Below, piece by piece: positions 1 through 8,991 of a DNA stretch of 64,000 nucleotides. Under the pieces are notes generated by a model. That model was not told the origin of the DNA. It ran no database searches and was given only the letters and a program-made list of their open reading frames with translations. Each line of letters starts with the position of its first letter. Position 1 is the stretch's first letter. The stretch comes from Martelella lutilitoris (lineage in GTDB: Bacteria > Pseudomonadota > Alphaproteobacteria > Rhizobiales > Rhizobiaceae). Location of the stretch: positions 372,001-436,000 of the forward strand of contig NZ_VCLB01000002.1 in the NCBI RefSeq assembly GCF_005924265.1, written 5' to 3'. Position numbers and translations under genes: made by a program.

Positions 1-344
1 GCGCCGATGATGCCGCGTTCCTTCGCCTCGCCGTAGTGGATCTTGCGTGCTTCCTCGGGAAAGCGCTCGCCGACATCCTCTGAACTGGCGCGGATCTCGG
101 CCACGGCCTGCCGCAGTTTCTCGACAGCCTCGCGCTGCGCCTTGTCGACAAGGGCGGCCTTGCGCTCATCCTTACTGCGCGCGGTGGAGACCTGCGGCGC
201 CATCAACCCCTTGGTGATCTTCGCCGAATTGCAGACCGGGCAGGTGAGAAAACCGCTTTCAACCTGACGGTCGAAATCATCGCTGCCGGAAAACCAGCCT
301 TCAAAGGCGTGGCCGTTGTCGCAGGAGAGGGAATAATGGATCAC
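1..344 (-). CDS. DUF1178 family protein, C-terminus cut by window edge
   Basis: The translation from a GTG at 344 starts VIHYSLSCDNGHAFEGWF and continues with an LTCPVC pair, the N-terminal Cys pattern of DUF1178, a small zinc-ribbon-like rhizobial protein of unknown function. About 114 codons are present and the frame is open to position 1, so the C-terminus lies outside the window. No in-frame ATG precedes the conserved start, which is why GTG is chosen. It is the last visible gene of a leftward operon (comF, grxC, nitrilase, this gene) and starts 16 bases after the nitrilase stop. Family assignment is good; function is unknown. Confidence 0.8.
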   Translation of the reverse strand, partial: MIHYSLSCDNGHAFEGWFSGSDDFDRQVESGFLTCPVCNSAKITKGLMAPQVSTARSKDERKAALVDKAQREAVEKLRQAVAEIRASSEDVGERFPEEARKIHYGEAKERGIIG

Positions 345-360
345 GGGGTCGGTCTTTCAC

Positions 361-1221
361 TCAGGCCTTTTCGGCGCCGGCTTGCGTCGCCTGTCGCTCT
401 TCAAGCGAAAAGGGACGGATATTCTTCAGGTTCGGCACCTTGCCGCGCGCTTCAGCCACCTGGTCGGTGTCGATCTCGGCGGTAATCACCGCCTCGCCGA
501 CATCGCCGGCCTCGGCAAGCACATGGCCCCAGGGATCAATGATGATCGAGTGGCCGAAGGTCTCGCGACCGTCCTCGTGGACGCCCGCCTGGGCGGCGGA
601 AATCATGAAGGCGCCGTTCTCGATCGCGCGGGCGCGCTGCAGCACGTGCCAGTGGGCCTCGCCGGTCTGCTTCGTGAAGGCGGCGGGCGCCGTCAGCACC
701 TCGGCGCCGGCAAGCGCATAGGAGCGGAAGAGGTCGGGAAAGCGCACATCGTAGCAGATCGCCATGCCGAGGCGCGCAAAGGGCAGGTTCGCCAGAAGAG
801 CGGTCTCTCCGGGCCGGTAGACCGCGCTTTCGCGCCAGCTCTCGCCATTGTCGAGGTCGACGTCGAACATGTGGATCTTGTCGTAGCGCGCCGCGACAGT
901 CCCGTCGGGCGCAAACAGGAGCGCGCGGTTGGCGACCATGTCGTCGCCGACGGCAATCGCCGTTGAGCCGATATGCAGGTAGACGCCATGCCTTTCGGCA
1001 AGCGATGACGCCGTGCGGACGACGATATCGTCGTCCTCGCCCTTCAGCACCGCCATCAGCGCCTTGCGGTTCTTCTGCACCGCGCCGGTCATTTCCGGCG
1101 TCTGGATATAGCCGGCACCCTTCGCGACAGCCTCTGCGACCAGTCGCGACAGGGTCTCGGCGTTTTCCTCGGGGTCGGTACCGGAACGCATCTGCAGGGC
1201 GGCGGCGGTAAAGCGGGTCAT
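361..1221 (-). CDS. Carbon-nitrogen hydrolase (Nit1/omega-amidase type)
   Basis: A 286-residue nitrilase-superfamily amidohydrolase. The catalytic Glu-Lys-Cys triad is visible as Glu in QTPEMTG, Lys in YDKIHMFD and Cys in AICYDVRFP, and GEAHWHVLQRARAIEN is the usual downstream family block. Nit1-type members hydrolyse deaminated glutathione or omega-amides such as 2-oxoglutaramate; the exact substrate here is inferred only. The start is ATG at 1221 (MTRFTAAALQM), where homology begins, although the frame is open further upstream. The gene begins 10 bases after the glutaredoxin stop and is probably translated from the same mRNA, which fits a metabolite-repair role beside a glutathione-dependent redox protein. 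Confidence 0.9.
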   Translation of the reverse strand: MTRFTAAALQMRSGTDPEENAETLSRLVAEAVAKGAGYIQTPEMTGAVQKNRKALMAVLKGEDDDIVVRTASSLAERHGVYLHIGSTAIAVGDDMVANRALLFAPDGTVAARYDKIHMFDVDLDNGESWRESAVYRPGETALLANLPFARLGMAICYDVRFPDLFRSYALAGAEVLTAPAAFTKQTGEAHWHVLQRARAIENGAFMISAAQAGVHEDGRETFGHSIIIDPWGHVLAEAGDVGEAVITAEIDTDQVAEARGKVPNLKNIRPFSLEERQATQAGAEKA

Positions 1222-1231
1222 GTGGAGTTCC

Positions 1232-1489
1232 TCAGCGGGCAAGAAGCGGATCGAGCTGGCCCGCGCGGTCCAGGGCGAGAAGGTCGTCGCAGCCGCCGAT
1301 ATGACGGTCATCGATGAAGATCTGCGGGAAGGTCGAGCCGCCATTGGAGCGTTCGATCATCTTCGCCCTGACATCCGGGGTTTCGGTCGCGTTGTATTCG
1401 GTAAAGTCGACGCCCTTGTCGGCGAGGAGCTTTTTTGCGCGCGCGCAGAAACCACAGAATTCCCGTGTGTAGATCTCGACATTCGCCAT
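1232..1489 (-). CDS. grxC: Glutaredoxin 3
   Basis: An 85-residue classical dithiol glutaredoxin of the thioredoxin fold. The N-terminal active site is REFCGFCARAK, so the redox pair is C-G-F-C rather than the enterobacterial C-P-Y-C; CGY/FC sites are common in rhizobial GrxC. STFPQIFIDD carries the cis-proline and IGGCDDL the glutathione-binding GG. It reduces disulfides and glutathionylated proteins in the cytoplasm. The start is ATG 1489 (MANVEIYTR); an extended frame upstream would run into comF. It lies 37 bases downstream of comF and 10 bases upstream of the nitrilase gene in one leftward operon. Confidence 0.95.
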   Translation of the reverse strand: MANVEIYTREFCGFCARAKKLLADKGVDFTEYNATETPDVRAKMIERSNGGSTFPQIFIDDRHIGGCDDLLALDRAGQLDPLLAR

Positions 1490-1526
1490 GATGAACTGGG
1501 GTCCTTTCGTTGCTGGTGTCTCGCCC

Positions 1527-2312
1527 TCATATAGTTTCATCAAGGACCCGTGCAAAGGTCAAAACATTGATCTCGGCCGCGCCCTTGCGCTTCAGCACCC
1601 GCGCGACGGCCGAAACCGTGGCGCCCGTCGTATAGACATCGTCGATGATGAGGATCGACTTTCCGAAGACCATATCCTCGCTGTCGGGCGCAAGCGCAAA
1701 GGCGCCGCGCACATTGTCCTCGCGCGCCGTACGGGTAAGCCCCACCTGCCGGCTTGTGCGCCGCGTGCGCCGCACAAGCCCCGGCAGGAACGGCTTGTCC
1801 GTCAGCCGCGCCAGGTTGCGGGCCAGTTCCGCCGACTGGTTGAAACGGCGCGACATCAGCCGCGTTGCATGCAGCGGAACGGCGGCTATGCCGTCGGCGC
1901 GCGCGATCATGCCGTCATCGGCGCGCCGCATCCATTCGGCCATCATCACCGCAAGATGCGTGTTGTCGCGATATTTGAGCGCGTGGACGAGATTGCGCAC
2001 GGTGCCTGTGTAATAGGCGGCGGAGCGCAGCCGGTCGAAATCCGGCGGATTGGCGATCGCCGCCGCGCTCAGGATGTCCGGCCCGAGGTCGTGGGAAAAC
2101 GGCGTTCCGAGAACCGCGCAATAGGGGCGTTCGATGAAGCGGATATCGCTCCAGCAGGCGACGCAGAGCGCGCGATGGGTGCCGGTGGTTCTGCCGCAGG
2201 CCGCGCAGACCGGCGGAAAGAGGAGATTGCCGAACGCCGACAGCGCGCCGCGGGTCAAAGCCGCGGAGCGTTGCCCTGTTGTCTCGCCTCGCAAGGGGTC
2301 GATCTCGTCCAT
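1527..2312 (-). CDS. ComF family phosphoribosyltransferase-like protein
   Basis: A 261-residue ComF/GntX-type protein. The N-terminus has a Cys4 zinc-ribbon-like module (PPVCAACGR followed by CVACW). The C-terminal half holds the phosphoribosyltransferase motif ILIIDDVYTTGAT, the PRPP-binding loop with two acidic residues. In naturally competent bacteria ComF proteins help handle incoming single-stranded DNA; in rhizobia the role is untested. The chosen start is ATG 2312 (MDEIDPLRGE). It heads the comF-grxC-nitrilase-DUF1178 operon and diverges from the methyltransferase gene across 80 bases, which should hold both promoters. Confidence 0.9.
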   Translation of the reverse strand: MDEIDPLRGETTGQRSAALTRGALSAFGNLLFPPVCAACGRTTGTHRALCVACWSDIRFIERPYCAVLGTPFSHDLGPDILSAAAIANPPDFDRLRSAAYYTGTVRNLVHALKYRDNTHLAVMMAEWMRRADDGMIARADGIAAVPLHATRLMSRRFNQSAELARNLARLTDKPFLPGLVRRTRRTSRQVGLTRTAREDNVRGAFALAPDSEDMVFGKSILIIDDVYTTGATVSAVARVLKRKGAAEINVLTFARVLDETI

Positions 2313-2392
2313 GGCCTTGAAGGTAGCGCGTTGACGGATGCTTTGCGACTCCCTAATTGGCGCACAGGCGTCAAGAAGAAAGGCCACGTGTC

Positions 2393-3277
2393 ATGGAACA
2401 GGTTTTCGAAACGGAACGGGTGGCGAAAAACCGGCTGAAGGCCTGGCGCACGGCCAAACCCGGCGCGGATTTCCTGCTCAATATCGTTGCCGAAGAGATC
2501 GCCGACCGGCTGGCCGTTGTCGAGCGAACCTTCGATGTCGCCGCCGAGCTTCACGGAGTGACGGGCGTTGTCGCGAAGGCGGCGCTTGAAACGGGCAAGG
2601 TCGGCACAATGCGACGGGTGGAGAGCGATGCGGCCTTTGCGGCAGCGGGCGAGACGGTCGCCGTCGCGCCGCTCGAATGGCCGGGGCTTGAGGACCAGTC
2701 GCTCAATCTGGTGCTTTCCCCGCTTGCCGCTCATCTGACCAATGACACCCCCGGCTATTTCATCCAGGCGCGAAGGGCGCTGAAGCCCGACGGGCTGTTC
2801 CTTGCCGCCATTGCGGGGTCGGGAACGCTTGCCGAACTGCGCGATTGCCTGCTTGCGGCAGAGGCCGAGATCTACGGCGGGGTCAGCCCGCGCGTCATTC
2901 CCTTTGCCGATGTGCGCGATGTCGGTGGTCTTCTGCAGCGCGCCGGTTTCGCACTACCCGTCGTGGACCAGGAGAATTATACGGTTCGCTATGATACGCT
3001 GTTCGACCTGATGGCGGATCTCAGGGCCATGGGCATGGCTAATCCGCTGTCCGACCGATCGAGAAAACCCGTCAGCCGGGCCTTCTTCCTGCGGGCGGCC
3101 GAACTTTACGCCGAGCGCTACAGCGATCCGGACGGGCGCATCCGCGCGACTTTCTCGATCATCTATGTTTCCGGCTGGGCGCCGCATGAAAGCCAGCAGA
3201 AACCGCTGAAGCCCGGCTCAGCGAAGGCGCGCCTTGCCGACGCGCTCAACACCGAGGAATTCAAACTGAAGCGCTAG
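2393..3277 (+). CDS. SAM-dependent methyltransferase, BioC/NDUFAF5-like
   Basis: A 294-residue class I methyltransferase-like protein starting at ATG 2393 (MEQVFETERV). The order of recognisable parts is an N-terminal KNRLKAW segment, the SAM-binding Rossmann region, and the post-motif ARRALKPDGLFLAAI. The closest family I recognise is the BioC/NDUFAF5-like group. NDUFAF5 hydroxylates an arginine of a complex I subunit instead of methylating, so the actual reaction here is uncertain. It is transcribed away from comF. Its TAG stop lies within a CTAG that also encodes the stop of the convergent EamA gene. Confidence 0.8.
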   Translation: MEQVFETERVAKNRLKAWRTAKPGADFLLNIVAEEIADRLAVVERTFDVAAELHGVTGVVAKAALETGKVGTMRRVESDAAFAAAGETVAVAPLEWPGLEDQSLNLVLSPLAAHLTNDTPGYFIQARRALKPDGLFLAAIAGSGTLAELRDCLLAAEAEIYGGVSPRVIPFADVRDVGGLLQRAGFALPVVDQENYTVRYDTLFDLMADLRAMGMANPLSDRSRKPVSRAFFLRAAELYAERYSDPDGRIRATFSIIYVSGWAPHESQQKPLKPGSAKARLADALNTEEFKLKR

Positions 3278-4203
3278 AAGTACCGGCGCCCGGGCAACGG
3301 AATCCTGCAGCTCGCCAGCAGGATGCCAAAGATCGCAATGGCGACGCCGCCGATCTGGAACAGGTCCGGCATCCGCCCGAAGAGCGACGCGACCACAAGG
3401 GCGGAGACCGGGACAAGGTTGAAGACCACCGACGTGGCGCCGGGCCCGCGCCGGGCTATGCCGATCTGCCAGAAGATATAGGCCAGCACCGAGCCGACGA
3501 GCGACATCCACAACACTGCGCCGAGCGCGGGAGCATTGGCATTTGCGAGCGCTGTGAACGGCGTTTCGAAAAAGAAAGCAGCCAGAAGGAGCGTGACGGC
3601 GCCTCCGGTCATTGTCCAGGCTGTGGTCTCCATCGGCGTCGCATCGCGCACGATCCGACGGCAACCGATTGTGTAGAGCGCCCAGGCGAGGCTTCCTGCC
3701 AGAATGAGGATGTCGCCCGATGTGAACCGGGCGCCGGAAAAGGCTCCGACCGTCAGCGCCACACCGAACAGGCTGATCGCCATGCCGAGGACCATGCCGG
3801 TCGAGGGCAGGCGGCGTTGAAGTATCGACTCGATCAGATTGGTGGTCAGTGGGGTCGTGCCCATGATCAGCGCCGCCGTGACAGGGCTTGACGTCCGCAT
3901 CCCCAGAAACAGCGCGGCATTGAAGCCCGCGACGCCGACTATGCCGAGGCTCAAAAACGCCGGGAGGTTGCGCTTCAGAACCTTCAGCTCGAAAGTGCTG
4001 CTCAGCCGCAGCCAGAACAGGATTGCCACGGCGGCGATTGCAAACCGAAGTGCGGCGGCGGTCCAGGGCGGCAGGCCCGAAAGCGCGATGCGGGTCGCTT
4101 CGAAATTGGTTCCCCAGAAGACCGCGGAAAGGGCGCTGAGCCCGAGCGCCGCAGTGTCGGTGTTGGGAGCGCGAACGGACACAGTGTCGTTGGAGACGGA
4201 CAT
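3274..4203 (-). CDS. DMT-superfamily EamA transporter
   Basis: A 309-residue integral membrane protein with about ten hydrophobic segments arranged as two EamA repeats (first GLSALSAVFWGTNFEATRI, second GDILILAGSLAWALYTIG). Members export amino acids, metabolites or drugs; the substrate cannot be read from sequence. It diverges from a LysR-type regulator across 102 bases, the usual arrangement for a LysR-controlled exporter. The 3' end overlaps the convergent methyltransferase gene by four bases, the palindrome CTAG serving as both stop codons. Confidence 0.88.
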   Translation of the reverse strand: MSVSNDTVSVRAPNTDTAALGLSALSAVFWGTNFEATRIALSGLPPWTAAALRFAIAAVAILFWLRLSSTFELKVLKRNLPAFLSLGIVGVAGFNAALFLGMRTSSPVTAALIMGTTPLTTNLIESILQRRLPSTGMVLGMAISLFGVALTVGAFSGARFTSGDILILAGSLAWALYTIGCRRIVRDATPMETTAWTMTGGAVTLLLAAFFFETPFTALANANAPALGAVLWMSLVGSVLAYIFWQIGIARRGPGATSVVFNLVPVSALVVASLFGRMPDLFQIGGVAIAIFGILLASCRIPLPGRRYF

Positions 4204-4305
4204 GGCAACCTCGTCGATATGTATGAACTGCGAGGAATATGCCTTTCCGGTTTGATTTGTTATATAGCGGTTTTTGGCATCTTATTTTTCAAAAACGGAA
4301 AACCA

Positions 4306-5169
4306 ATGGTTCAGTTCAACTGGGACGATAATCGCGTGTTTCTCGCTCTTGCGCGGGAGGGCACGTTATCCGGGGCGGCAGCGCAGTTGAAAAGCGGCGT
4401 CGCCACTGTCTCCCGGCGGATCGAGCGGATGGAAGACGCGTTGGGCGTTCCGCTGTTCCTCAGGCACCAGAGCGGATACAGTCTCACCGACCAGGGCGAA
4501 GCGCTGCTGCCGCGCGCCGAGGCGGTGGAGCTCGCCGTCAAGGACATGCATCGGCAGGCAAGTGATCATGTCGGCATCCGCGGGCAGGTGAGGCTGGCAA
4601 GCGTGGAAAGCCTCGTCGCCGCCTTCATCGTACCGGCGCTTGCGCCTTTGCTTGCCGACAATCCCGGTCTTGATGTCGAAATTGCGTTCTCCACGACGGC
4701 CGTCAATATGCATCGTCACGATGCGGATCTGGCGCTTCGCATGGTGCGGCCGGAGCGTGGCAACCTGGTGGTCCGCCAGCTTGCCACCATGGGTTTCGGG
4801 CTTTACGGGCCGGCGGATGGCGCTCAACCCTCGCGTATCGTCACCTGGCCGCAATCGGAAAGCCTCGCGGTTCCACTCGGCTGGTCATCTGCGTTTTCCC
4901 AGTCCGGCAGCGCGCGTTTTGCCGTCAACACGCTCGCGGGCCAGATTGAAGCGGTCCGGCGCGGCATCGGTAGGGCGGTTTTGCCGCATTTTCTGGCAGG
5001 CGAGGGGATGCGTCGCCTTGCCGACCGGCTGCCGGACGGAAGCGTGATGGAGCGGCCGATCATGCTCGTCACCCATGGCGATCTCGTCGGTTCGCAGCGG
5101 GTCGCAAGCGTGGCGGAAGCCGTCGCCGCCGAGATCATCGGCCGCAGGCGCGAACTTTCCGGGCGATAA
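4306..5169 (+). CDS. LysR-family transcriptional regulator
   Basis: A 287-residue LysR-type regulator. The N-terminal winged helix-turn-helix spans about residues 5-65, with the recognition region GTLSGAAAQLKSGVATVSRR, followed by the effector-binding domain with VRLASVESLVAAFIVP. The start is ATG 4306 (MVQFNWDDNR); the upstream in-frame sequence is AT-rich and hydrophobic and does not match the family. It is divergent from the EamA transporter, which is its most likely target. The 102-base intergenic region is clearly AT-richer than its surroundings and should contain both promoters and the LysR site. The inducer is unknown. Confidence 0.9.
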   Translation: MVQFNWDDNRVFLALAREGTLSGAAAQLKSGVATVSRRIERMEDALGVPLFLRHQSGYSLTDQGEALLPRAEAVELAVKDMHRQASDHVGIRGQVRLASVESLVAAFIVPALAPLLADNPGLDVEIAFSTTAVNMHRHDADLALRMVRPERGNLVVRQLATMGFGLYGPADGAQPSRIVTWPQSESLAVPLGWSSAFSQSGSARFAVNTLAGQIEAVRRGIGRAVLPHFLAGEGMRRLADRLPDGSVMERPIMLVTHGDLVGSQRVASVAEAVAAEIIGRRRELSGR

Positions 5170-5175
5170 TCGCTA

Positions 5176-5583
5176 TTACAGCAGATCCTGCAGGATCGGT
5201 ATCAGCGGTTCGTCGGCCGGCGGCATCGGGTAGTCGCGCAGGTCACGGGCGCGCACCCATTTGATTGCCTGGCCTTCCCTGCCGGATGGAATGCCCTGAT
5301 AGCGGCGGCAGACGAAGAGCGGCATCAGCAGATGGAATGTCTCATAGGTGTGGCTGGCGAAGGTCAGCGGGGCGAGGCAGTCAGGCTTGGTCGTGATGCC
5401 CAGTTCCTCTTCCATCTCGCGGATCAGGCATTGTTCCGGCGTCTCGCCGCTTTCGACCTTGCCGCCGGGGAATTCCCACAGGCCAGCCAGATTTTTTCCC
5501 TCGGGACGCTGCGCCAGAAGAATACGACCGTCCTGGTCGATCAGTGCGCAGGCGGCCACCAGCAGGAGTTTCTTTTCGCTCAT
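5176..5583 (-). CDS. mutT: 8-oxo-dGTP pyrophosphatase MutT (Nudix)
   Basis: A 135-residue MutT-type Nudix hydrolase that removes oxidised 8-oxo-dGTP from the nucleotide pool. A complete Nudix box lies at residues 41-63: Gly41, Glu47, Arg55-Glu56, Glu59-Glu60 and Gly62 match G-x5-E-x7-REU-x-EE-x-G-U. LAGLWEFPGGK precedes it, as in MutT/MutY-C proteins. The ATG at 5583 overlaps the TAA of the upstream GNAT gene by one base (TAATG), so translation is probably coupled. The stop lies 6 bases from the convergent LysR stop. Confidence 0.92.
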   Translation of the reverse strand: MSEKKLLLVAACALIDQDGRILLAQRPEGKNLAGLWEFPGGKVESGETPEQCLIREMEEELGITTKPDCLAPLTFASHTYETFHLLMPLFVCRRYQGIPSGREGQAIKWVRARDLRDYPMPPADEPLIPILQDLL

Positions 5584-6344
5584 TATTGTGCCTTTTCGCG
5601 CCAGTAGCGGTATCTGTAGGCCTCTTGAAAGCCGAGTGATCGGTAAAGGGAAAGCGCCGCTGTGTTGGTCTCGGTTACCTGCAGCCATGCGGTGCGTGCG
5701 CCGCGCCCTTTGAGCCAGCGCAGAATGCCTGTCGCCAGTTCGCGACCGTGCCCATTGCGCCGCGCTTCGGGCGCCACCGCAAAAGCCTCGATTCCAGCCA
5801 TGTCGAAATCGTGCACGCAAAGGCCGGTGGCGACGGGTTCTCCCTGGTCCGTCTCGCGGATGAAAAAGCCGTGGGCGGGCTTGATGGCGGTGACGACTTC
5901 GGCAAGGCCGGCCCGCGTCAGGTCCGCGACCGGATTGACCTTCAGCGCCGCGCCGACGAAGCGACCGACATCCTGGCTTGGCAGAAGCTCGACGCCATCC
6001 TCCGGTTCGAAGCGGGAGAGGTCGAGCGTCATGACGATGCTCGCGTCAAACGGCTCAGCCGCTTCGCCCTCCAGAAACTCCACGAGCGCCGGCGGCGTCA
6101 GCGGCGTTTCGCGCACCAGAAGCGGCCGTCCGAAGGCCTCGTAATGGCGACGCGCCTTCTCGAACCTGATCTCGATATCGGAAATATCCGACTGATCGAG
6201 GACCGACAGGCTGTTGAGACGTTTGGACGGGTGACCCGCTGTCAGCCGAAGCTGCCAGGCGCCGTCATAATGCACGTTCTTTGCCGGCCATGCGCGCAGA
6301 CCCATGGCTTCCAGCCGACGCACAAGAGGAAGATCCGCACTCAC
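5583..6344 (-). CDS. GNAT-family N-acetyltransferase
   Basis: A 253-residue protein with a C-terminal acetyltransferase domain. The acetyl-CoA-binding motif A is RRNGHGRELATGIL, preceded by the strand IEAFAVAPEA and followed by NTAALSLYRSLGFQEAYRYRYW, the usual GNAT ending. The N-terminal 130 residues are a less typical extension with WPAKNVHYDGAWQLRLTAG. The substrate is unknown. The likely start is GTG 6344 (SADLPLVRRLEAMG); ATG at 6305 is a possible shorter start. It lies between argJ and mutT, all leftward, with a one-base overlap into mutT. The 140 bases between it and argJ contain no gene. Confidence 0.85.
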   Translation of the reverse strand: MSADLPLVRRLEAMGLRAWPAKNVHYDGAWQLRLTAGHPSKRLNSLSVLDQSDISDIEIRFEKARRHYEAFGRPLLVRETPLTPPALVEFLEGEAAEPFDASIVMTLDLSRFEPEDGVELLPSQDVGRFVGAALKVNPVADLTRAGLAEVVTAIKPAHGFFIRETDQGEPVATGLCVHDFDMAGIEAFAVAPEARRNGHGRELATGILRWLKGRGARTAWLQVTETNTAALSLYRSLGFQEAYRYRYWREKAQ

Positions 6345-6484
6345 CTTTGTTCCGATCCTGTCGCGACGTTATTGTTTTTGTTCATCTAGTGCGCTTCAGA
6401 CCGGACTGTAAACATGGCGCGCGCGCTTGAGGCGGCCGGTGTTGCGCGCAGGCAACGCGGCCCACCCGGCTCGGCTGAGCGGTA

Positions 6485-7720
6485 TCAGCTGCGATAATCG
6501 CCGTTGATGGCGACATATTCCTTGGTCAGGTCGCAGGTATAGATCGTCGCCTGACCCTCGCCGAGGCCGATATCGGCCCGGATGGTGATCTCGTCCTCGC
6601 GCATGACGGCGGAGGCGAATTCTTCGGAATAGTCGGGATCGCGCTCGCCGTTGACGGCAACGCGGATATCGCCGAACCAGATGGCAAGACGGTCGCGGTC
6701 GGCCTTCTCGCCGGCCTTGCCGACGGCCATGACCACGCGGCCCCAATTGGCATCCTCGCCGGCAACGGCGGTCTTGACCAGCGGCGAGTTGGCGATCGAG
6801 CGGGCGATGACATCGGCGGCGCGATTGCTTTCTGCGCCCGTCACCCGCACCGTTACCATCTTGCGCGCGCCTTCGCCGTCGCGGACGATCTGCAGCGCCA
6901 GGTCCTGCATCAGCGCGTGAAGGGCGGCGCGGAAATCGTCAAGGCGCGGATCGGAACCGTCGGTGACCATGTCCTGTCCGGGCGCCGTGCCGGTGGCGAA
7001 GGCCAGAACCGTATCGGAGGTGGAGGTGTCGCTGTCGACGGTGACGGCATTGAAACTTGCGCCCACGCCCTCGGAAAGGAGCTGCTGCAGCGCCTCGGCC
7101 GAGATCGCCGCATCGGTGGCAATAAAGGAGAGCATGGTGGCCATGTCGGGCGCGATCATGCCGGCGCCCTTGGCAATGCCGTTCAGCGTCACCGAAACGC
7201 CGTCAATTTCGGCGCCTCTTGTCGCGACCTTCGGATAGGTGTCCGTGGTCATGATCGCCTTTGCCGCCTCAAGCCAGAGGTCCGGCTTCGCCTCGCCGGC
7301 CATGGTTGCGAGAACGCCTGCGAATTTGGAGGCGTCGAGCGGTTCGCCGATGACGCCTGTCGAGGCCAGGAACACGTCGCTTTCGGCGCAATCGGCGGCT
7401 TCTGCGGCTGTGCGCGCGGTCAGCGCCGCGGCTTCCGCGCCCTTCTTGCCGGTAAAGGCGTTGGCATTGCCGGAGTTGACCACCAGCACGCGCGCCTTGC
7501 CGCCAGCAAGATTGGCGCGGCAGAAATCGACGGGTGCGGAGGGGCATTTCGATCTGGTGAAGAGGCCGGCGACGCTCGCCTGATCATCGAAGATCATCAT
7601 CATGACGTCCGTCCGTCCCTTGTACTTGATGCCGGCGGCTGCGGTCGCGATGCGCAGGCCGTCGATTGGCGGCATCGGCGGATAGGATTTGGGCGCGAGC
7701 GGAGATATGGCGGTCGTCAT
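6485..7720 (-). CDS. argJ: Bifunctional ornithine acetyltransferase / N-acetylglutamate synthase
   Basis: A 411-residue ArgJ that transfers the acetyl group of N-acetylornithine to glutamate, closing the acetyl cycle of arginine synthesis; bifunctional members also use acetyl-CoA. The precursor self-cleaves into alpha and beta chains: the site is Ala194-Thr195 in [10 protein letters not shown], with Thr195 the new N-terminal nucleophile. KGAGMIAP and SGNANAFTG are other family blocks, and the C-terminus ends with [11 protein letters not shown] 7720. Together with argG at 56.7 kb it gives two arginine-pathway genes in the window, unlinked. It lies 54 bases downstream of the PPIase gene, with a strong hairpin between. 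Confidence 0.97.
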   Translation of the reverse strand: MTTAISPLAPKSYPPMPPIDGLRIATAAAGIKYKGRTDVMMMIFDDQASVAGLFTRSKCPSAPVDFCRANLAGGKARVLVVNSGNANAFTGKKGAEAAALTARTAAEAADCAESDVFLASTGVIGEPLDASKFAGVLATMAGEAKPDLWLEAAKAIMTTDTYPKVATRGAEIDGVSVTLNGIAKGAGMIAPDMATMLSFIATDAAISAEALQQLLSEGVGASFNAVTVDSDTSTSDTVLAFATGTAPGQDMVTDGSDPRLDDFRAALHALMQDLALQIVRDGEGARKMVTVRVTGAESNRAADVIARSIANSPLVKTAVAGEDANWGRVVMAVGKAGEKADRDRLAIWFGDIRVAVNGERDPDYSEEFASAVMREDEITIRADIGLGEGQATIYTCDLTKEYVAINGDYRS

Positions 7721-7738
7721 GGCAGGCCTCTCGAAAGT

Positions 7739-7765
7739 CCGGCCCGCGGGAAAAGCGCGGGCCGG
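7739..7765. other. Perfect 10-bp inverted repeat between PPIase and argJ
   Basis: CCGGCCCGCG and CGCGGGCCGG are separated by seven bases. The hairpin lies between the PPIase stop and the argJ start, both leftward. No T-run follows on the minus strand, so it is not a canonical intrinsic terminator. It may stabilise the 3' end of the PPIase mRNA or lower readthrough into argJ. This is seen directly; the role is inferred. Confidence 0.6.
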
Positions 7766-7774
7766 TGGTTTGGA

Positions 7775-8638
7775 TCACTGCATTTTATTGACGGCCTCGT
7801 AGGCCTGTTGCAAGTCCTTATCTTCGATGACGATCTTGTCGCCCGTCTTCAGCTTGGAGACCACTTCGTTGTATTTCTCGCTGGCAACGAGCTGACGAAG
7901 CTGCGGCTCGACCTGTTCGAACGGGATCGGCGTCTTCTCGCGCACGTCCTCGACCTCGATCACATGGTAGCCGAACTGGGTCTGCACCGGGGTCTCGGTG
8001 TATTCGCCGGGCTCGAGCGAGAAGGCGACCTCTTCGAATTCGGGAACCATCTGGCCCTTCGAAAAGTAGCCGAGATCGCCGCCGCTTTCGGCTGACGGGC
8101 CGGTCGAATGTTCCTTGGCGAGTTCGGCGAAATCGGCGCCGTTGTCGAGCTCCTTGATGATTTCCTTGGCCTCGTCCTCGGTGTCCACCAGAATGTGGCG
8201 GGCGTGAACCTCTTCCTGCTTCGGCGCATTGGCGATTTCCTCGTCATAGCGCGCCTTCAGCATTTCCGGCGTGATCTGGGCATTGATCTTCTCGTCGAAG
8301 AAGGTGTTGTAGAGCTCTTCCTGGCGCATCTGGTCCATGCGCGTCTTGAAGGCTTCGGTCTTGTCGAGACCTTCCTTCTCCGCCGCATCGGTGATGACCT
8401 TCATGTCGATCAGGCTTGAAAGGGCGACCGCGCGAAGCTGCTCCTCGGGCATCTGGCCGAACTGGCCCTTGAACTGGTCGAGCGTGGTCTGCAGTTCCGA
8501 CTGGGTGATGGGGGCGCCGTCAACGGTGGCGACAACCGCGTCATCCGCTGTCGAACCGCTGTCCTGGGCGAAGGACGGGACCGCGAAGCTGACAGTTGTT
8601 GCCAGGAGTGCTGCGGCTGCCAGATGTCTTTTCTGCAT
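7775..8638 (-). CDS. Periplasmic parvulin-type peptidyl-prolyl isomerase
   Basis: A 287-residue secreted foldase. Residues 1-24 form a Sec signal peptide (MQKRHLAAAALLATTVSFA, then PSFAQ). A SurA/PrsA-like N-terminal helical region follows (APITQSELQTTLDQ), then the parvulin rotamase domain: EVHARHILV, FAELAKEHSTGPSAESGGDL, FSKGQMVPEFE and FGYHVIEVED are its hallmarks. It should assist folding of exported or outer membrane proteins. It diverges from secA, so the export motor and a periplasmic foldase share a 353-base intergenic region. The start at ATG 8638 is set by the signal peptide. Confidence 0.93.
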   Translation of the reverse strand: MQKRHLAAAALLATTVSFAVPSFAQDSGSTADDAVVATVDGAPITQSELQTTLDQFKGQFGQMPEEQLRAVALSSLIDMKVITDAAEKEGLDKTEAFKTRMDQMRQEELYNTFFDEKINAQITPEMLKARYDEEIANAPKQEEVHARHILVDTEDEAKEIIKELDNGADFAELAKEHSTGPSAESGGDLGYFSKGQMVPEFEEVAFSLEPGEYTETPVQTQFGYHVIEVEDVREKTPIPFEQVEPQLRQLVASEKYNEVVSKLKTGDKIVIEDKDLQQAYEAVNKMQ

Positions 8639-8842
8639 GAGTTCACCTTTTTTCTGTTGTACGGCGAAACCTCCTGTTTCGCCCTTTCGCGCCGGTCGGG
8701 CCCGTCGCATGTGGTAGAAACCTTGTCACGCGTCAACGTGTGCGGCCGGAATGCGTTGCATCCTTACCGCGATTTAATGTGCGGCGGTCCGCGAGAAGAC
8801 CGGCAACACAGGAATGTGGCGATTGTGGCGCGGCCTTTGACG

Positions 8843-8871
8843 TTGACATCCCCCGACCCCCCTCTTATCTG
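8843..8871 (+). promoter_or_regulatory. Predicted sigma70-type promoter of secA
   Basis: A consensus -35 TTGACA (8843-8848), a 17-base spacer and TATCTG (8866-8871) predict a secA 5' UTR of about 110 bases. The intergenic region 8639-8991 between the PPIase gene and secA holds no convincing gene; short open frames there lack family resemblance. The ribosome-binding site just before the secA ATG is weak (GAAAGAG). Confidence 0.6.
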
Positions 8872-8991
8872 TCTGCCAAGCCCGCGTCCAGTGAAGCTCC
8901 GGACGGTGATATGGACCCCGCTTGTCAGGAATGCGTTTGTACGGCGCCACGTACAGGATAGATATGACAACTTTCAGAAAGAGCTATTGAA

